57,403 nucleotides of DNA. Origin: a virus. Below are positions 1-5,498 of the stretch, piece after piece. The notes under the pieces are model-generated. The model had not been told where the DNA came from and searched no databases. It saw nothing but the letters and a program-made list of their open reading frames with translations. Location of the stretch: positions 1 to 57,403 of the IMG/VR virus record IMGVR_UViG_3300030099_008341. The stretch is one strand, 5' to 3'. Each line of letters opens with the position of its first letter. The stretch's first letter is position 1. A program made the translations under genes and the position numbers.

Positions 1-180
1 AGCTATCTCATACTCTTCATCTTCTATGAATACATGACCTCTTCTACCTCTGAACTTACCTATACTATCGGTATCGTAACCTGACATAGAAGCCATAATA
101 GAAGTAACCACATTCTCTAAGCCGTCCTTATTATACTCTACTTTAATTTGTTTTACCCAAATACTATATTCGAATGCCAT
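1..180 (-). CDS. hypothetical protein, partial (C-terminus outside window)
   Basis: The reading frame is open from an ATG at 180 to the window edge (60 codons, no stop), so the C-terminus lies to the left. It starts MAFEYSIWVKQIKVEY. I do not recognise the family. The start is supported by a late-type TAAATA box at 187-192, six bases before the ATG. Confidence 0.65.
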   Translation of the reverse strand, partial: MAFEYSIWVKQIKVEYNKDGLENVVTSIMASMSGYDTDSIGKFRGRRGHVFIEDEEYEIA

Positions 181-192
181 ATACCATATTTA
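181..192 (-). promoter_or_regulatory. late-type promoter (TAAATA + 6 nt + ATG)
   Basis: TAAATA (187-192) reads on the minus strand and is followed by six bases and the start codon of the partial gene at 180. It resembles the T4 late -10 element TATAAATA. Confidence 0.5.
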
Positions 193-374
193 TTCTTTCC
201 CTTTAGAAAGGAAACGGAAAAGGAATGGGAAATGGAAAAGGAATAGGAACCCTATATAGAAGGAACTTCAGAGCGCGCTAAAAATTTTTTATAGCCATGG
301 CTCAAACCGGGTTTTGGAACCCGCTCTCTATATAACCAATCTCGAACGCTACCGTCTCTAGAGCGCGGGTTGCT
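193..374. other. non-coding stretch with purine-rich tract and hairpins
   Basis: I see no gene here. The stretch holds a purine-only run of GGAAA/GGAAT words (about 205-250) and an AAGGAACT box facing the plus strand near 262. It also has a perfect 6-bp hairpin with a 4-base loop (308-313 with 318-323), and the first arm of a 7-bp hairpin (358-364 with 372-378) that overlaps the stop codon of the next gene. No T-run follows either hairpin, so they are not classical terminators. The purpose is unknown. Confidence 0.4.
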
Positions 375-563
375 CTAGGAGCCGCGGTCATCTAGAGAAG
401 TGTTCTTCTCTCGCTGCTCCTTCTCTTCTGCTTCGGTGACCATAGCTAGTAGTCCGCTACTAGTATATACTCTATGTACGGCTCTAGCTTTATCTATATC
501 GAAAGGTCCGACATCAGCTACATGCTCTAGTTTATCGACGCTATATACTTCTACGTAATACAT
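375..563 (-). CDS. small paralogous protein, VGPF/VGPV family (62 aa)
   Basis: This 62-residue protein starts MYYVEVYSVDKL. The longer open frame (to 704) overlaps the upstream gene, whereas this ATG lies one base after that gene's TAA stop and directly after a TATAAT. It is clearly similar to the protein at 4252-4443. Both have a Y-x-VE-(V/I)-(Y/F)S opening, a central VGP(F/V), then (A/V)VH and SG(L/M)LA(M/T)(V/I)TE. The pattern suggests a small alpha/beta domain of unknown function. The C-terminus is charged (EAEEKEQREK). Confidence 0.7.
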   Translation of the reverse strand: MYYVEVYSVDKLEHVADVGPFDIDKARAVHRVYTSSGLLAMVTEAEEKEQREKNTSLDDRGS

Positions 564-564
564 A

Positions 565-759
565 TTATATCCAGTCTTTACATCTAGCCTCTTCATGCTT
601 AGCAAGAGCGGCTTTGAGACGTTCGTTAATGACCCTATCATCAGGAGAGTTATTAGTATAGCCAACAAGCCAAACAAGCTCATCTCTAAGATGGGTAGCT
701 GCATTTCGTTCTTTTAGAAACTTATCGTAATCGGTTTTCTCGTAATCGGTTTTCCTCAT
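565..759 (-). CDS. hypothetical protein (64 aa)
   Basis: The product is a charged 64-residue protein beginning MRKTDYEKTDYDKFLKER, mostly helical by composition, with no recognised family. The start is fixed by an early-type promoter directly upstream (760-784). Its stop codon lies one base before the start of the next gene, an arrangement also seen at 4011-4015. Confidence 0.65.
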   Translation of the reverse strand: MRKTDYEKTDYDKFLKERNAATHLRDELVWLVGYTNNSPDDRVINERLKAALAKHEEARCKDWI

Positions 760-784
760 CTCTTTTATTATATTAGAGTTCCTT
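760..784 (-). promoter_or_regulatory. early-type promoter (AAGGAACT / TATAAT)
   Basis: AAGGAACT, then CTAA, TATAAT and seven bases precede the ATG at 759. The AAGGAACT box overlaps the stop codon of the upstream gene. Confidence 0.6.
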
Positions 785-939
785 TACCACTTCAACCTAT
801 CCTCTAAATTACACAACTGATTTTCTAACCTCTCACTCCACAATCCATCCTCTTCAGTATCATCATCCAAAAATCTCATAATCAGACGACAAGCATCAAT
901 AACCTCTTCTTCTCTATCAATCATACTTTTCTCTCTCAT
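784..939 (-). CDS. hypothetical acidic protein (51 aa)
   Basis: The frame encodes 51 residues starting MREKSMIDREEEVIDACR and ending LEDRLKW, then TAA. It fills the gap between two promoter elements exactly: its ATG follows one early-type promoter and its stop runs into the next AAGGAACT box. I do not recognise the family; it is acidic and likely helical. Confidence 0.6.
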   Translation of the reverse strand: MREKSMIDREEEVIDACRLIMRFLDDDTEEDGLWSERLENQLCNLEDRLKW

Positions 940-964
940 CTCCTCTATTATATTAGAGTTCCTA
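940..964 (-). promoter_or_regulatory. early-type promoter (AAGGAACT / TATAAT)
   Basis: AGGAACT (957-963), CTAA and TATAAT lie just before the ATG at 939, with seven bases between TATAAT and ATG. Confidence 0.6.
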
Positions 965-1297
965 AAGCAGGCCCTTCTTCAGATATTGATCAGCAGTGCC
1001 TATGGCGTTCTTGAGATAGGTGAGGTCGACCAGGATATCGTCCAGCATCTCCCTAGCATGCATACAGTCGCGACCCGCTTCGATGTTGCCGCCTACTAGG
1101 TCCATGATGTGCTCGATGAGTTTATCGTGTTCGGGGTACTGCCGATCCTCTGGGGGCAGCGGTAGCTTCGCACCGGCGATGCCGTTGCTCGCTCCGAGAT
1201 ACTCCTCCTCCAGCCCAGTCCGGATAGCGCGTTGAGCTGCTATTTCTTTCCGCATGTTAATTCTGGCAGCATAGTGATCGACGTTATTCTTCGGCAT
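962..1297 (-). CDS. hypothetical protein (111 aa), GC-richer than neighbours
   Basis: I start this gene at the ATG at 1297 (MPKNNVDHYAARINMRKE). The frame is open further upstream to 1357, but that extension only translates the promoter (reading KELAYNK). The protein looks helical, with a Glu/Asp-rich middle and a C-terminal half (HAREMLDDILVDLTYLKN) that may form a helical bundle. Its base composition is visibly more GC-rich than neighbouring genes, which hints at a separate origin. No family is recognised. Confidence 0.65.
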   Translation of the reverse strand: MPKNNVDHYAARINMRKEIAAQRAIRTGLEEEYLGASNGIAGAKLPLPPEDRQYPEHDKLIEHIMDLVGGNIEAGRDCMHAREMLDDILVDLTYLKNAIGTADQYLKKGLL

Positions 1298-1321
1298 ACT
1301 CTTATTATAGGCTAGTTCCTT
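1298..1321 (-). promoter_or_regulatory. early-type promoter (AAGGAACT / TATAAT)
   Basis: AAGGAACT, AGCC, TATAAT and eight bases lead into the ATG at 1297. Confidence 0.6.
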
Positions 1322-1324
1322 TTC

Positions 1325-1418
1325 CACATATCGATCAGATCGACCTATTACCAACACATATCGAAATTCCCCTGTTTTTTCGACCTATGTTGCGGACATG
1401 TCGATCAGATCAACCTAT
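1325..1418. repeat. cluster of direct repeats (TCGATCAGATCRACCTAT)
   Basis: The 18-base word TCGATCAGATCGACCTAT occurs at 1331-1348 and again with one change at 1401-1418. A truncated copy (TCGACCTAT) lies between them near 1379, and CACATATCGA is also repeated (1325 and about 1355). The core GATC-rich word is partly self-complementary. It sits immediately upstream of the promoter of the 962-1297 gene and could be an operator array; this is inference. Confidence 0.5.
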
Positions 1419-1433
1419 ACGTCTTAACGGTTA

Positions 1434-1547
1434 TTATAACGTCGACGAAATTATTTCCCCGGGAAAAGTTATTTCACATGTATTGTTGTATTTCGGAGAC
1501 TCTCCTTCTACGGCAGATCTGGTTTGTACAAAAGGAACTCTTAACAT
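1434..1547 (-). CDS. possible small protein (37 aa)
   Basis: An open frame runs from an ATG at 1547 (MLRVPFVQTRSAVEGE) to a TAA at 1434-1436 that lies inside a TATAATAA. A TATAAATC sequence resembling the late box lies upstream with a spacing of eight bases. The stretch is otherwise a 300-base gap without genes. The call is weak because the frame is short and no family is recognised. Confidence 0.25.
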   Translation of the reverse strand: MLRVPFVQTRSAVEGESPKYNNTCEITFPGEIISSTL

Positions 1548-1658
1548 AACCCTTTGATTTATAATGGTTTTGGGCAGTTTTTAGCCGTTCACGTTGTTGG
1601 CTAGACTTGCCCAGGTCTCTACTGCAAACTCCCCTTTTTGGGAAGATTCTTCGTTTTT

Positions 1659-1940
1659 CTACGATTTTTTCTTAATTTCTGCTCTCTTTTTCTTAGAGAC
1701 CTTAGTAAACTTCCTTACTGTCTTAGCTGATACTTGATCATATGTCTCAAGCTTCTTAGCTAGTTCGTTTACTTGTTTTACTGACGTAGCAGCTTTAAGT
1801 GTTTCGATAATTCCTAGTTTCTTTTTCATATTATTTGATTGTCTCCGCTCTTCTGCTTTAGTTATTTCATGCTGCATACACATATCATTGTAATCGCATG
1901 TTACAGGGAACTCACACGTCTTTTCGATACATTTCATCAT
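1659..1940 (-). CDS. small Cys-rich, Lys-rich protein (93 aa)
   Basis: The N-terminal 25 residues hold four spaced cysteines and a histidine (CIEKTC, then TC, then MCMQH), which looks like a small zinc-binding knuckle. The C-terminal half is a basic helix ending KKKRAEIKKKS. That combination suggests a nucleic-acid-binding protein, but no family is recognised. The start overlaps the end of the upstream gene by about 29 bases; either of two adjacent ATGs may be used. Confidence 0.6.
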   Translation of the reverse strand: MMKCIEKTCEFPVTCDYNDMCMQHEITKAEERRQSNNMKKKLGIIETLKAATSVKQVNELAKKLETYDQVSAKTVRKFTKVSKKKRAEIKKKS

Positions 1941-2202
1941 AGAGCTTATCTGCTATTTCAAGTTGTGCTTCTACCCACTTAATTTCTTCTTTGCTAATCT
2001 GCTCATCCTGTGCTTCTAAAGTAGCTTCATACAAGCTATCTAACCACTCTTTCTCCTTCTCTAATGAAAAATTATCTATTGTACTTTGAACCTTATCTAT
2101 CTTTTGTTCTTTATTAAGAATAATCTGTTTATGAGCTTCTTCTAGAGATATTTTATTATCAATAGCGTAATCTACGACGCGTTTAGGGTAGTGTTTATCC
2201 AT
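1912..2202 (-). CDS. hypothetical helical protein (96 aa)
   Basis: The product begins MDKHYPKRVVDYAIDNKI and is rich in Glu, Lys and Gln with heptad-like spacing, so it is probably a coiled coil. A TATAAT at 2249-2254 lies about 45 bases upstream, giving a short leader that includes a GC-rich hairpin (CCCTCGTAGGG). That leader is an exception to the leaderless pattern of the neighbours. Confidence 0.55.
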   Translation of the reverse strand: MDKHYPKRVVDYAIDNKISLEEAHKQIILNKEQKIDKVQSTIDNFSLEKEKEWLDSLYEATLEAQDEQISKEEIKWVEAQLEIADKLYDEMYRKDV

Positions 2203-2273
2203 TTTTCGAATTTTTTTGCCGGGCCCCTACGAGGGTTTTAACTGCTTTATTATATACTAGGGAACTCATATCT

Positions 2274-2525
2274 CTACTGTGAAGAAGGAAAGCGGTTGCC
2301 TGGGCGGCCTCTTCGTTTATCCTGACTGTAGAGCTCATCAAGATATTCATTTCGAGATATTCCGCGCTGATCGGCTTCATATTCTATGAGAACCATTTCC
2401 TCGAGATTCTTAAGTGTTCTTTTAAGATTATTCTTAAAGTTACCAGGTGTTTCGGACTGCTGGTGAGTCCAGGCATAAAAATAATCTACGAGATTGCGCA
2501 TTGAATAAGGATTTTTCTTTTCCAT
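2274..2525 (-). CDS. hypothetical protein (83 aa)
   Basis: The product begins MEKKNPYSMRNLVDYFYAW and ends with a basic tail (QDKRRGRPGNRF). The start is supported by a late-type TAAATA box exactly five bases before the ATG. A second frame overlapping its 3' end (2195-2380) lacks such support and is not annotated. No family is recognised. Confidence 0.6.
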   Translation of the reverse strand: MEKKNPYSMRNLVDYFYAWTHQQSETPGNFKNNLKRTLKNLEEMVLIEYEADQRGISRNEYLDELYSQDKRRGRPGNRFPSSQ

Positions 2526-2537
2526 AATACTATTTAA
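2526..2537 (-). promoter_or_regulatory. late-type promoter (TAAATA + 5 nt + ATG)
   Basis: TAAATA (2531-2536) and GTATT precede the ATG at 2525. Confidence 0.45.
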
Positions 2538-2779
2538 TCCAGAACAGTAACTTGCGATACACTCAATATAAACGTTTCATCGTGCACTGCTTTAAAGATT
2601 CCAATCTCTCTTTGATCAGCTTGTCTATCGTAGACGTCTTTGTTTCGGAGGTAGAATTCTTCGCATTCTTCTGCAGAGTTAAACATCGGGGAATGAGCTA
2701 ACCTAGTCCAATAATCTTTATAAATAGAGCCTTCGACTCCGCTGATCTTGTATTTAAGAATATAATATTCTCTTCTCAT
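2534..2779 (-). CDS. hypothetical protein (81 aa)
   Basis: The product begins MRREYYILKYKISGVEG and resembles a small alpha/beta protein with several aromatic residues. It follows the 2784-3104 gene with a 4-base gap and no promoter of its own, so the two are probably co-transcribed. Its 3' end overlaps the promoter of the next gene. No family is recognised. Confidence 0.6.
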   Translation of the reverse strand: MRREYYILKYKISGVEGSIYKDYWTRLAHSPMFNSAEECEEFYLRNKDVYDRQADQREIGIFKAVHDETFILSVSQVTVLD

Positions 2780-2783
2780 ATCA

Positions 2784-3104
2784 CTAACATTTAACGCCTG
2801 CCATGGCAGAACCTTGAGTAAGAAAGAGCTCAGGACTTACTTTATAAACCCATCTGCGTCCTACTTTTTCTCTACTTCCTCCGAGAAGTAAAACAGATCT
2901 ATAGATATGACGGTTCATTCTATCGTTAAAGCTATCCCAGTTCCAACTTACAGAAGGCTTTTCCTTCCTATAAAGCTTATCAAGATAACTCCTGTCAAGC
3001 AATTTATTATTAACATCAGTAGAGTTAAACTCTCCTCCGTTTACAAAAGCAATGCGCTTAAGTTGCTCTCCAAGATACTCATCAAACTTCCATTTCTTTG
3101 CCAT
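2784..3104 (-). CDS. hypothetical protein (106 aa)
   Basis: The product begins MAKKWKFDEYLGEQLKRI and has a central aromatic segment (SVSWNWDSFNDRMNRHIY) followed by a GRRWVYKV motif, as in small DNA-binding winged folds; this resemblance is only suggestive. The start follows an early-type promoter (3105-3127) with six bases between TATAAT and ATG. Confidence 0.65.
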   Translation of the reverse strand: MAKKWKFDEYLGEQLKRIAFVNGGEFNSTDVNNKLLDRSYLDKLYRKEKPSVSWNWDSFNDRMNRHIYRSVLLLGGSREKVGRRWVYKVSPELFLTQGSAMAGVKC

Positions 3105-3127
3105 ACTATTATTATATTAGAGTTCCT
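3105..3127 (-). promoter_or_regulatory. early-type promoter (AAGGAACT / TATAAT), best copy
   Basis: AGGAACT, CTAA, TATAAT, AATAGT, ATG. With a standard -10 placement the start codon's A at 3104 would be the first transcribed base. Confidence 0.65.
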
Positions 3128-3326
3128 ATTGATGTACTAGAGTAAATGCAACTCGATCTTCTCCTGGAATCGCTTGAATATCGGCATCAATGATTGGTAC
3201 TTGAACTTCTTCTCCATCCATAGTTCCGCAAGTTCCAATCTTTCCGATAATTATCTCAGAAAAATCATTAACGTAATTATGCTTCTCAAAGAATTTGATA
3301 TGCTCTTTTAGCTCACCTAATCTCAT
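3126..3326 (-). CDS. hypothetical protein (66 aa)
   Basis: The product begins MRLGELKEHIKFFEKHNY and contains a beta-rich C-terminal half (EVQVPIIDADIQAIPGEDRVAF). This pattern is seen in many short phage proteins of unknown role. The start is fixed by an early-type promoter and the stop overlaps the next AGGAACT box. Confidence 0.65.
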   Translation of the reverse strand: MRLGELKEHIKFFEKHNYVNDFSEIIIGKIGTCGTMDGEEVQVPIIDADIQAIPGEDRVAFTLVHQ

Positions 3327-3350
3327 ACTATTATTATATCTAAGTTCCTT
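3327..3350 (-). promoter_or_regulatory. early-type promoter (AAGGAACT / TATAAT)
   Basis: AAGGAACT, TAGA, TATAAT and AATAGT precede the ATG at 3326. Confidence 0.6.
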
Positions 3351-3351
3351 A

Positions 3352-3421
3352 CTCCCACCTAGCCTCTCCCTTTCGGGTTGTAGGCGTGAAGATTTTGACG
3401 CCTCGTTAATTGCTAGGAGCA
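3352..3421 (-). ncRNA. putative structured RNA segment downstream of tRNA-like element
   Basis: There is no open frame here. The minus strand can fold into a closing helix (CCTAGC with GCTAGG), a perfect 6-bp hairpin AGGCGT/ACGCCT with a 10-base loop, and CCC-GAAA-GGG with a GNRA tetraloop. The helices fit together as a three-way junction. It may be the 3' part of one transcript with the tRNA-like element just upstream. The function is unknown. Confidence 0.35.
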
Positions 3422-3543
3422 GACCTGGGCAGGATTCGAACCTGCATTCCTTCTATAGACGCACCGGTGCGCGCATCGCGGCGTATGGTACCGTTCGCCG
3501 CTTGGTTTTTTACAGAAGGTCTTCCCTATTAGATGACCGGGTC
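3422..3543 (-). ncRNA. tRNA-like RNA with a large anticodon-loop insertion
   Basis: The 3' part is a canonical T arm (GCAGG TTCGAAT CCTGC) followed by an acceptor strand CCAGGTC. The 5' end GACCCGG pairs with that strand except for one C-A mismatch. A short D arm (TCT/AGA with a GGG-containing loop) follows. CTTCT (3514-3518) pairs perfectly with AGAAG (3450-3454), placed where the anticodon stem belongs. The loop between them is 59 bases instead of 7. The insertion is GC-rich and contains a GCGGCG/CGCCGC hairpin and a GCACCGGTGC palindrome. CCA is not encoded. It could be an intron-bearing tRNA, a decayed tRNA or a tRNA mimic. A TATAAT promoter lies just upstream. Confidence 0.45.
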
Positions 3544-3573
3544 ATATTTTATTCTTATATTATATCAGAGTTC
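3544..3573 (-). promoter_or_regulatory. early-type promoter for the tRNA-like RNA
   Basis: GAACT, CTGA and TATAAT (3559-3564) lie 15 bases before the first base of the tRNA-like element. No real gene start follows, only an 11-codon frame, so the element behaves as a promoter rather than a translation signal. Confidence 0.5.
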
Positions 3574-3759
3574 GTATGCTTCTTCTTCTTCTGATTTCCA
3601 ATAAAGGTTGTTCCAGTATTTCGGATCAGAAGATTCAGATTGAACTAAACTAATTATCCTATTAATTATTGCATTTCTAGCAATATCAGAATCAAGATTA
3701 ACATCATTGAAATCCTTCAATACATCATGCATTTTATCTCGTATATTTCTATGCTTCAT
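3565..3759 (-). CDS. hypothetical protein (64 aa)
   Basis: The product begins MKHRNIRDKMHDVLKDFND and ends in an acidic tail. Its ATG overlaps the TGA of the upstream gene by four bases, so it is translated by coupling. No family is recognised. Confidence 0.6.
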   Translation of the reverse strand: MKHRNIRDKMHDVLKDFNDVNLDSDIARNAIINRIISLVQSESSDPKYWNNLYWKSEEEEAYEL

Positions 3760-3968
3760 GATAGATAATTATCTATTGTTTCGTTATGAATAGCTCTAAG
3801 ATCACCTTCAAGCTCAATTAAAAAATCTAACAAATGCTCTTCAAAATCGTAAATGTCTCCGCCTCTCCCGATGATTTCATCTAAGCTTTTATTTACAATA
3901 TCTCCGTAACCATCAGTCGATATCGTCGAATCCTCCTCCGAATCGTTTCCATGGTTGACGGCAGACAT
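3756..3968 (-). CDS. hypothetical acidic protein (70 aa)
   Basis: The product begins MSAVNHGNDSEEDS and is strongly acidic with a helical C-terminal half (DFEEHLLDFLIELEGDLRAI). It has no promoter directly upstream and its start lies within a possible overlapping membrane-peptide gene (3913-4011). No family is recognised. Confidence 0.55.
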   Translation of the reverse strand: MSAVNHGNDSEEDSTISTDGYGDIVNKSLDEIIGRGGDIYDFEEHLLDFLIELEGDLRAIHNETIDNYLS

Positions 3969-4011
3969 GAACTAATAAAGTAAAGGTTAAAAGTAATAAG
4001 AACAATAGCAT
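3913..4011 (-). CDS. possible membrane peptide (32 aa)
   Basis: The frame starts MLLFLLLLTFTLLVHVCR, a single strongly hydrophobic segment, and continues with RQPWKRFGGGFDDID. Its ATG is one base after the stop codon of the 4013-4228 gene, the same spacing seen at 563-567. It overlaps the start of the 3756-3968 gene in another frame. The short length keeps the call uncertain. Confidence 0.4.
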   Translation of the reverse strand: MLLFLLLLTFTLLVHVCRQPWKRFGGGFDDID

Positions 4012-4012
4012 A

Positions 4013-4228
4013 TTATCGATACTCCTTTCGGTCTCCATGAAATGCAGCATCATCCCATCCAAGCTTATAAGCTTCAACTTCCTCTTCAGTCATATTACTC
4101 TCTTCAACTTTAGCAGAGTTATAAGTATCACCAATATAATAATGTGGAGCGTAAGGTCTGCTATAATAATAATCAGCACTTCCCCTATCAAAGGCTCCAC
4201 CATGTCTTGTATGTATCTTCTTCGGCAT
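4013..4228 (-). CDS. hypothetical protein (71 aa)
   Basis: The product begins MPKKIHTRHGGAFDRGSADYY and has a Tyr-rich, probably disordered N-terminal half followed by a helical segment (TEEEVEAYKLGWDDAAFHGD). The YxxGWDDA pattern is common in small phage proteins of unknown role. The start is fixed by an early-type promoter. Confidence 0.65.
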   Translation of the reverse strand: MPKKIHTRHGGAFDRGSADYYYSRPYAPHYYIGDTYNSAKVEESNMTEEEVEAYKLGWDDAAFHGDRKEYR

Positions 4229-4252
4229 ATCTTTATTATATCAGAGTTCCTT
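4229..4252 (-). promoter_or_regulatory. early-type promoter (AAGGAACT / TATAAT)
   Basis: AAGGAACT, CTGA, TATAAT and seven bases precede the ATG at 4228. The stop codon of the upstream gene abuts the AAGGAACT box. Confidence 0.6.
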
Positions 4253-4443
4253 TAGTTGTTGTAATATTCTCCAACAGCTTTGTAATGATCAACTACTTCT
4301 TTCTCCGTGATTGTTGCTAGCATTCCACTCTTCATAAGGTTGCTATGAACAACATGCGCTTGCTTATATCCAACAGGTCCAACTTGACCTAGTGGTTGAA
4401 AGCTCGTACTAAAAATCTCTACAATATATTCTTTATTTGACAT
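4252..4443 (-). CDS. small paralogous protein, VGPF/VGPV family (63 aa)
   Basis: The start at 4443 (MSNKEYIVEIFSTSFQPLG) follows an early-type promoter; the longer open frame only translates the promoter as KELSYNK. The product is a paralogue of the 375-563 protein, sharing VE-(V/I)-(Y/F)S, VGP, (A/V)VH, SG(M/L)LA and TE. The function is unknown. Confidence 0.7.
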   Translation of the reverse strand: MSNKEYIVEIFSTSFQPLGQVGPVGYKQAHVVHSNLMKSGMLATITEKEVVDHYKAVGEYYNN

Positions 4444-4468
4444 ATCTTTATTATAGCTTAGTTCCTTA
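4444..4468 (-). promoter_or_regulatory. early-type promoter (AAGGAACT / TATAAT)
   Basis: AAGGAACT, AAGC, TATAAT and seven bases precede the ATG at 4443. Confidence 0.6.
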
Positions 4469-4564
4469 TTAGCCTGTTGCGCAAAGTGCAATAACTACAA
4501 CAACAAGAAACACTAAACAACCAAATGTTACAGTTTCGAAAAACTCTCGATCTCGTTTTTTCAT
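4469..4564 (-). CDS. small membrane protein (31 aa)
   Basis: The frame encodes MKKRDREFFETVTFGC followed by one transmembrane segment rich in Val and Leu, ending CATG. Its ATG overlaps the TGA stop of the upstream gene (ATGA), and its TAA abuts the next AAGGAACT box. The tight packing supports it as a real gene. The charged N-terminus would face the cytoplasm. Confidence 0.55.
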   Translation of the reverse strand: MKKRDREFFETVTFGCLVFLVVVVIALCATG

Positions 4565-4776
4565 GCTACAGAAGCGGGGTAAAGTTCATTCCAGTCTTCA
4601 GGAGATATTCCTGACATGAGAAACTCTCTTTCATCAACACTAAGATATGGAAGAGCATCTTGAATATTTGTTTCTCTTTTCTGCCATCTAACGTAATCGT
4701 TAGGATTCATCTTAATCTCCATCGTATTGACTTTTCCAGTCAACGGAGAAGTTTTTTCGATCTCATACACTTGCAT
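4561..4776 (-). CDS. hypothetical phage protein (71 aa)
   Basis: The product begins MQVYEIEKTSPLTGKVNTM and ends with the segment YLSVDEREFLMSGISPEDWNE. That ending resembles a widespread short phage protein of unknown function. The start is fixed by an early-type promoter. It is probably expressed with the membrane peptide that overlaps its stop. Confidence 0.65.
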   Translation of the reverse strand: MQVYEIEKTSPLTGKVNTMEIKMNPNDYVRWQKRETNIQDALPYLSVDEREFLMSGISPEDWNELYPASVA

Positions 4777-4800
4777 ATCTTAATTATAGCTAGGTTCCTT
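4777..4800 (-). promoter_or_regulatory. early-type promoter (AAGGAACC / TATAAT)
   Basis: AAGGAACC, TAGC, TATAAT and seven bases precede the ATG at 4776. The last base of the upstream box differs from the consensus. Confidence 0.55.
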
Positions 4801-5161
4801 ATGAATGTGGAGGGTCAGGTACTATGATTGGATCTGGTGGAGGTATGAGTTCGAGTTGAATTTCTTCCTTTTCAATATCTTTACAGCTTGCCATTAACAA
4901 TGCTGCAGCGCCTACTCCTGCTCCTGACATCCAGCTTAATGAACCTTTAGGAGCTCTTTTCTGAACATCATGTTTCATCTCCATGTAACTCTCTTGATGA
5001 TATCCTCTTTCAAGTTCGATACAACGCTTCAATGTTAGAGGTATATAGTCACCTACGATGAAATGGGTTCCTACTAGCGTCTTGCCAATATCAAAATGAC
5101 CTTTGTAAATCTCTCGATACCACCCTAACCTAATACAAAGTCTATGTAGTTTGTTTTTCAT
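4799..5161 (-). CDS. hypothetical protein with C-terminal hydrophobic segment (120 aa)
   Basis: The product begins MKNKLHRLCIRLGWYREIYK. Around residues 77-93 lies a small-residue hydrophobic stretch (GAGVGAAALLMAS) followed by an acidic and Pro-rich tail (PPPDPIIVPDPPHS), as in some membrane-anchored or spanin-like proteins. The nearest promoter-like element (5239-5260) is about 75 bases upstream, so this gene would have a leader. No family is recognised. Confidence 0.6.
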   Translation of the reverse strand: MKNKLHRLCIRLGWYREIYKGHFDIGKTLVGTHFIVGDYIPLTLKRCIELERGYHQESYMEMKHDVQKRAPKGSLSWMSGAGVGAAALLMASCKDIEKEEIQLELIPPPDPIIVPDPPHS

Positions 5162-5237
5162 AAAAATATGAGCAGTTTAGTTTATAAGGTACATGCTTAG
5201 GTCCTTTTATTTATTGTTGTTGTTGGAATATTGTAAA

Positions 5238-5498
5238 TTAATTATAGCTAAGTTCTTTTTTCTCTCTTCTCTTTTCTTTTCGTTTTATCTTTTCAACGTC
5301 CTCTTTTATCGTTTTTCTGAGCTCTTTACACATATCGTAAAGTTTAGGAAGATAGACGATATCGTCATCCATATATTTTACTCCGTTTTCAAGATAAGCT
5401 AATAGTAAATCTTGAAGAAAGAAATGAGCATCTCCAATATAGCCTCCTAAAGCTAATCGTTCAGCTCTATTTGCATGTCTTTTACTTTTTCTTACCAT
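5238..5498 (-). CDS. hypothetical protein (86 aa)
   Basis: The product begins with a basic segment (MVRKSKRHANRAERL) and ends in a very Lys/Glu-rich helix. Its last residues (KKELSYN) translate an early-type promoter, and the stop TAA overlaps the TATAAT. The start overlaps the upstream stop by seven bases (ATGGTAA), suggesting coupling. No family is recognised. Confidence 0.6.
   Translation of the reverse strand: MVRKSKRHANRAERLALGGYIGDAHFFLQDLLLAYLENGVKYMDDDIVYLPKLYDMCKELRKTIKEDVEKIKRKEKRREKKELSYN
5239..5260 (-). promoter_or_regulatory. early-type promoter variant inside the 3' end of the 5238-5498 gene
   Basis: AAAGAACT, TAGC and TATAAT (5242-5247) read on the minus strand. The next gene starts about 75 bases downstream at 5161. 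Confidence 0.5.

Noticed and set aside
760-784. AAGGAACT as a Shine-Dalgarno site
   Set aside because: The purine box lies about 19 bases before ATG, far beyond usable spacing, and also precedes tRNAs.
2195-2380. Minus-strand open frame of 61 codons
   Set aside because: It overlaps the better supported 2274-2525 gene in another frame, has no promoter element before its start, and contains a TATAAT element inside it.
3422-3543. tmRNA
   Set aside because: The tRNA-like ends are only 122 bases apart and there is no tag reading frame, so it is too short for tmRNA.
3295-3594. Plus-strand frame of 99 codons over the tRNA-like RNA
   Set aside because: It crosses a structured RNA, two promoters and the start of a neighbouring gene on the other strand.
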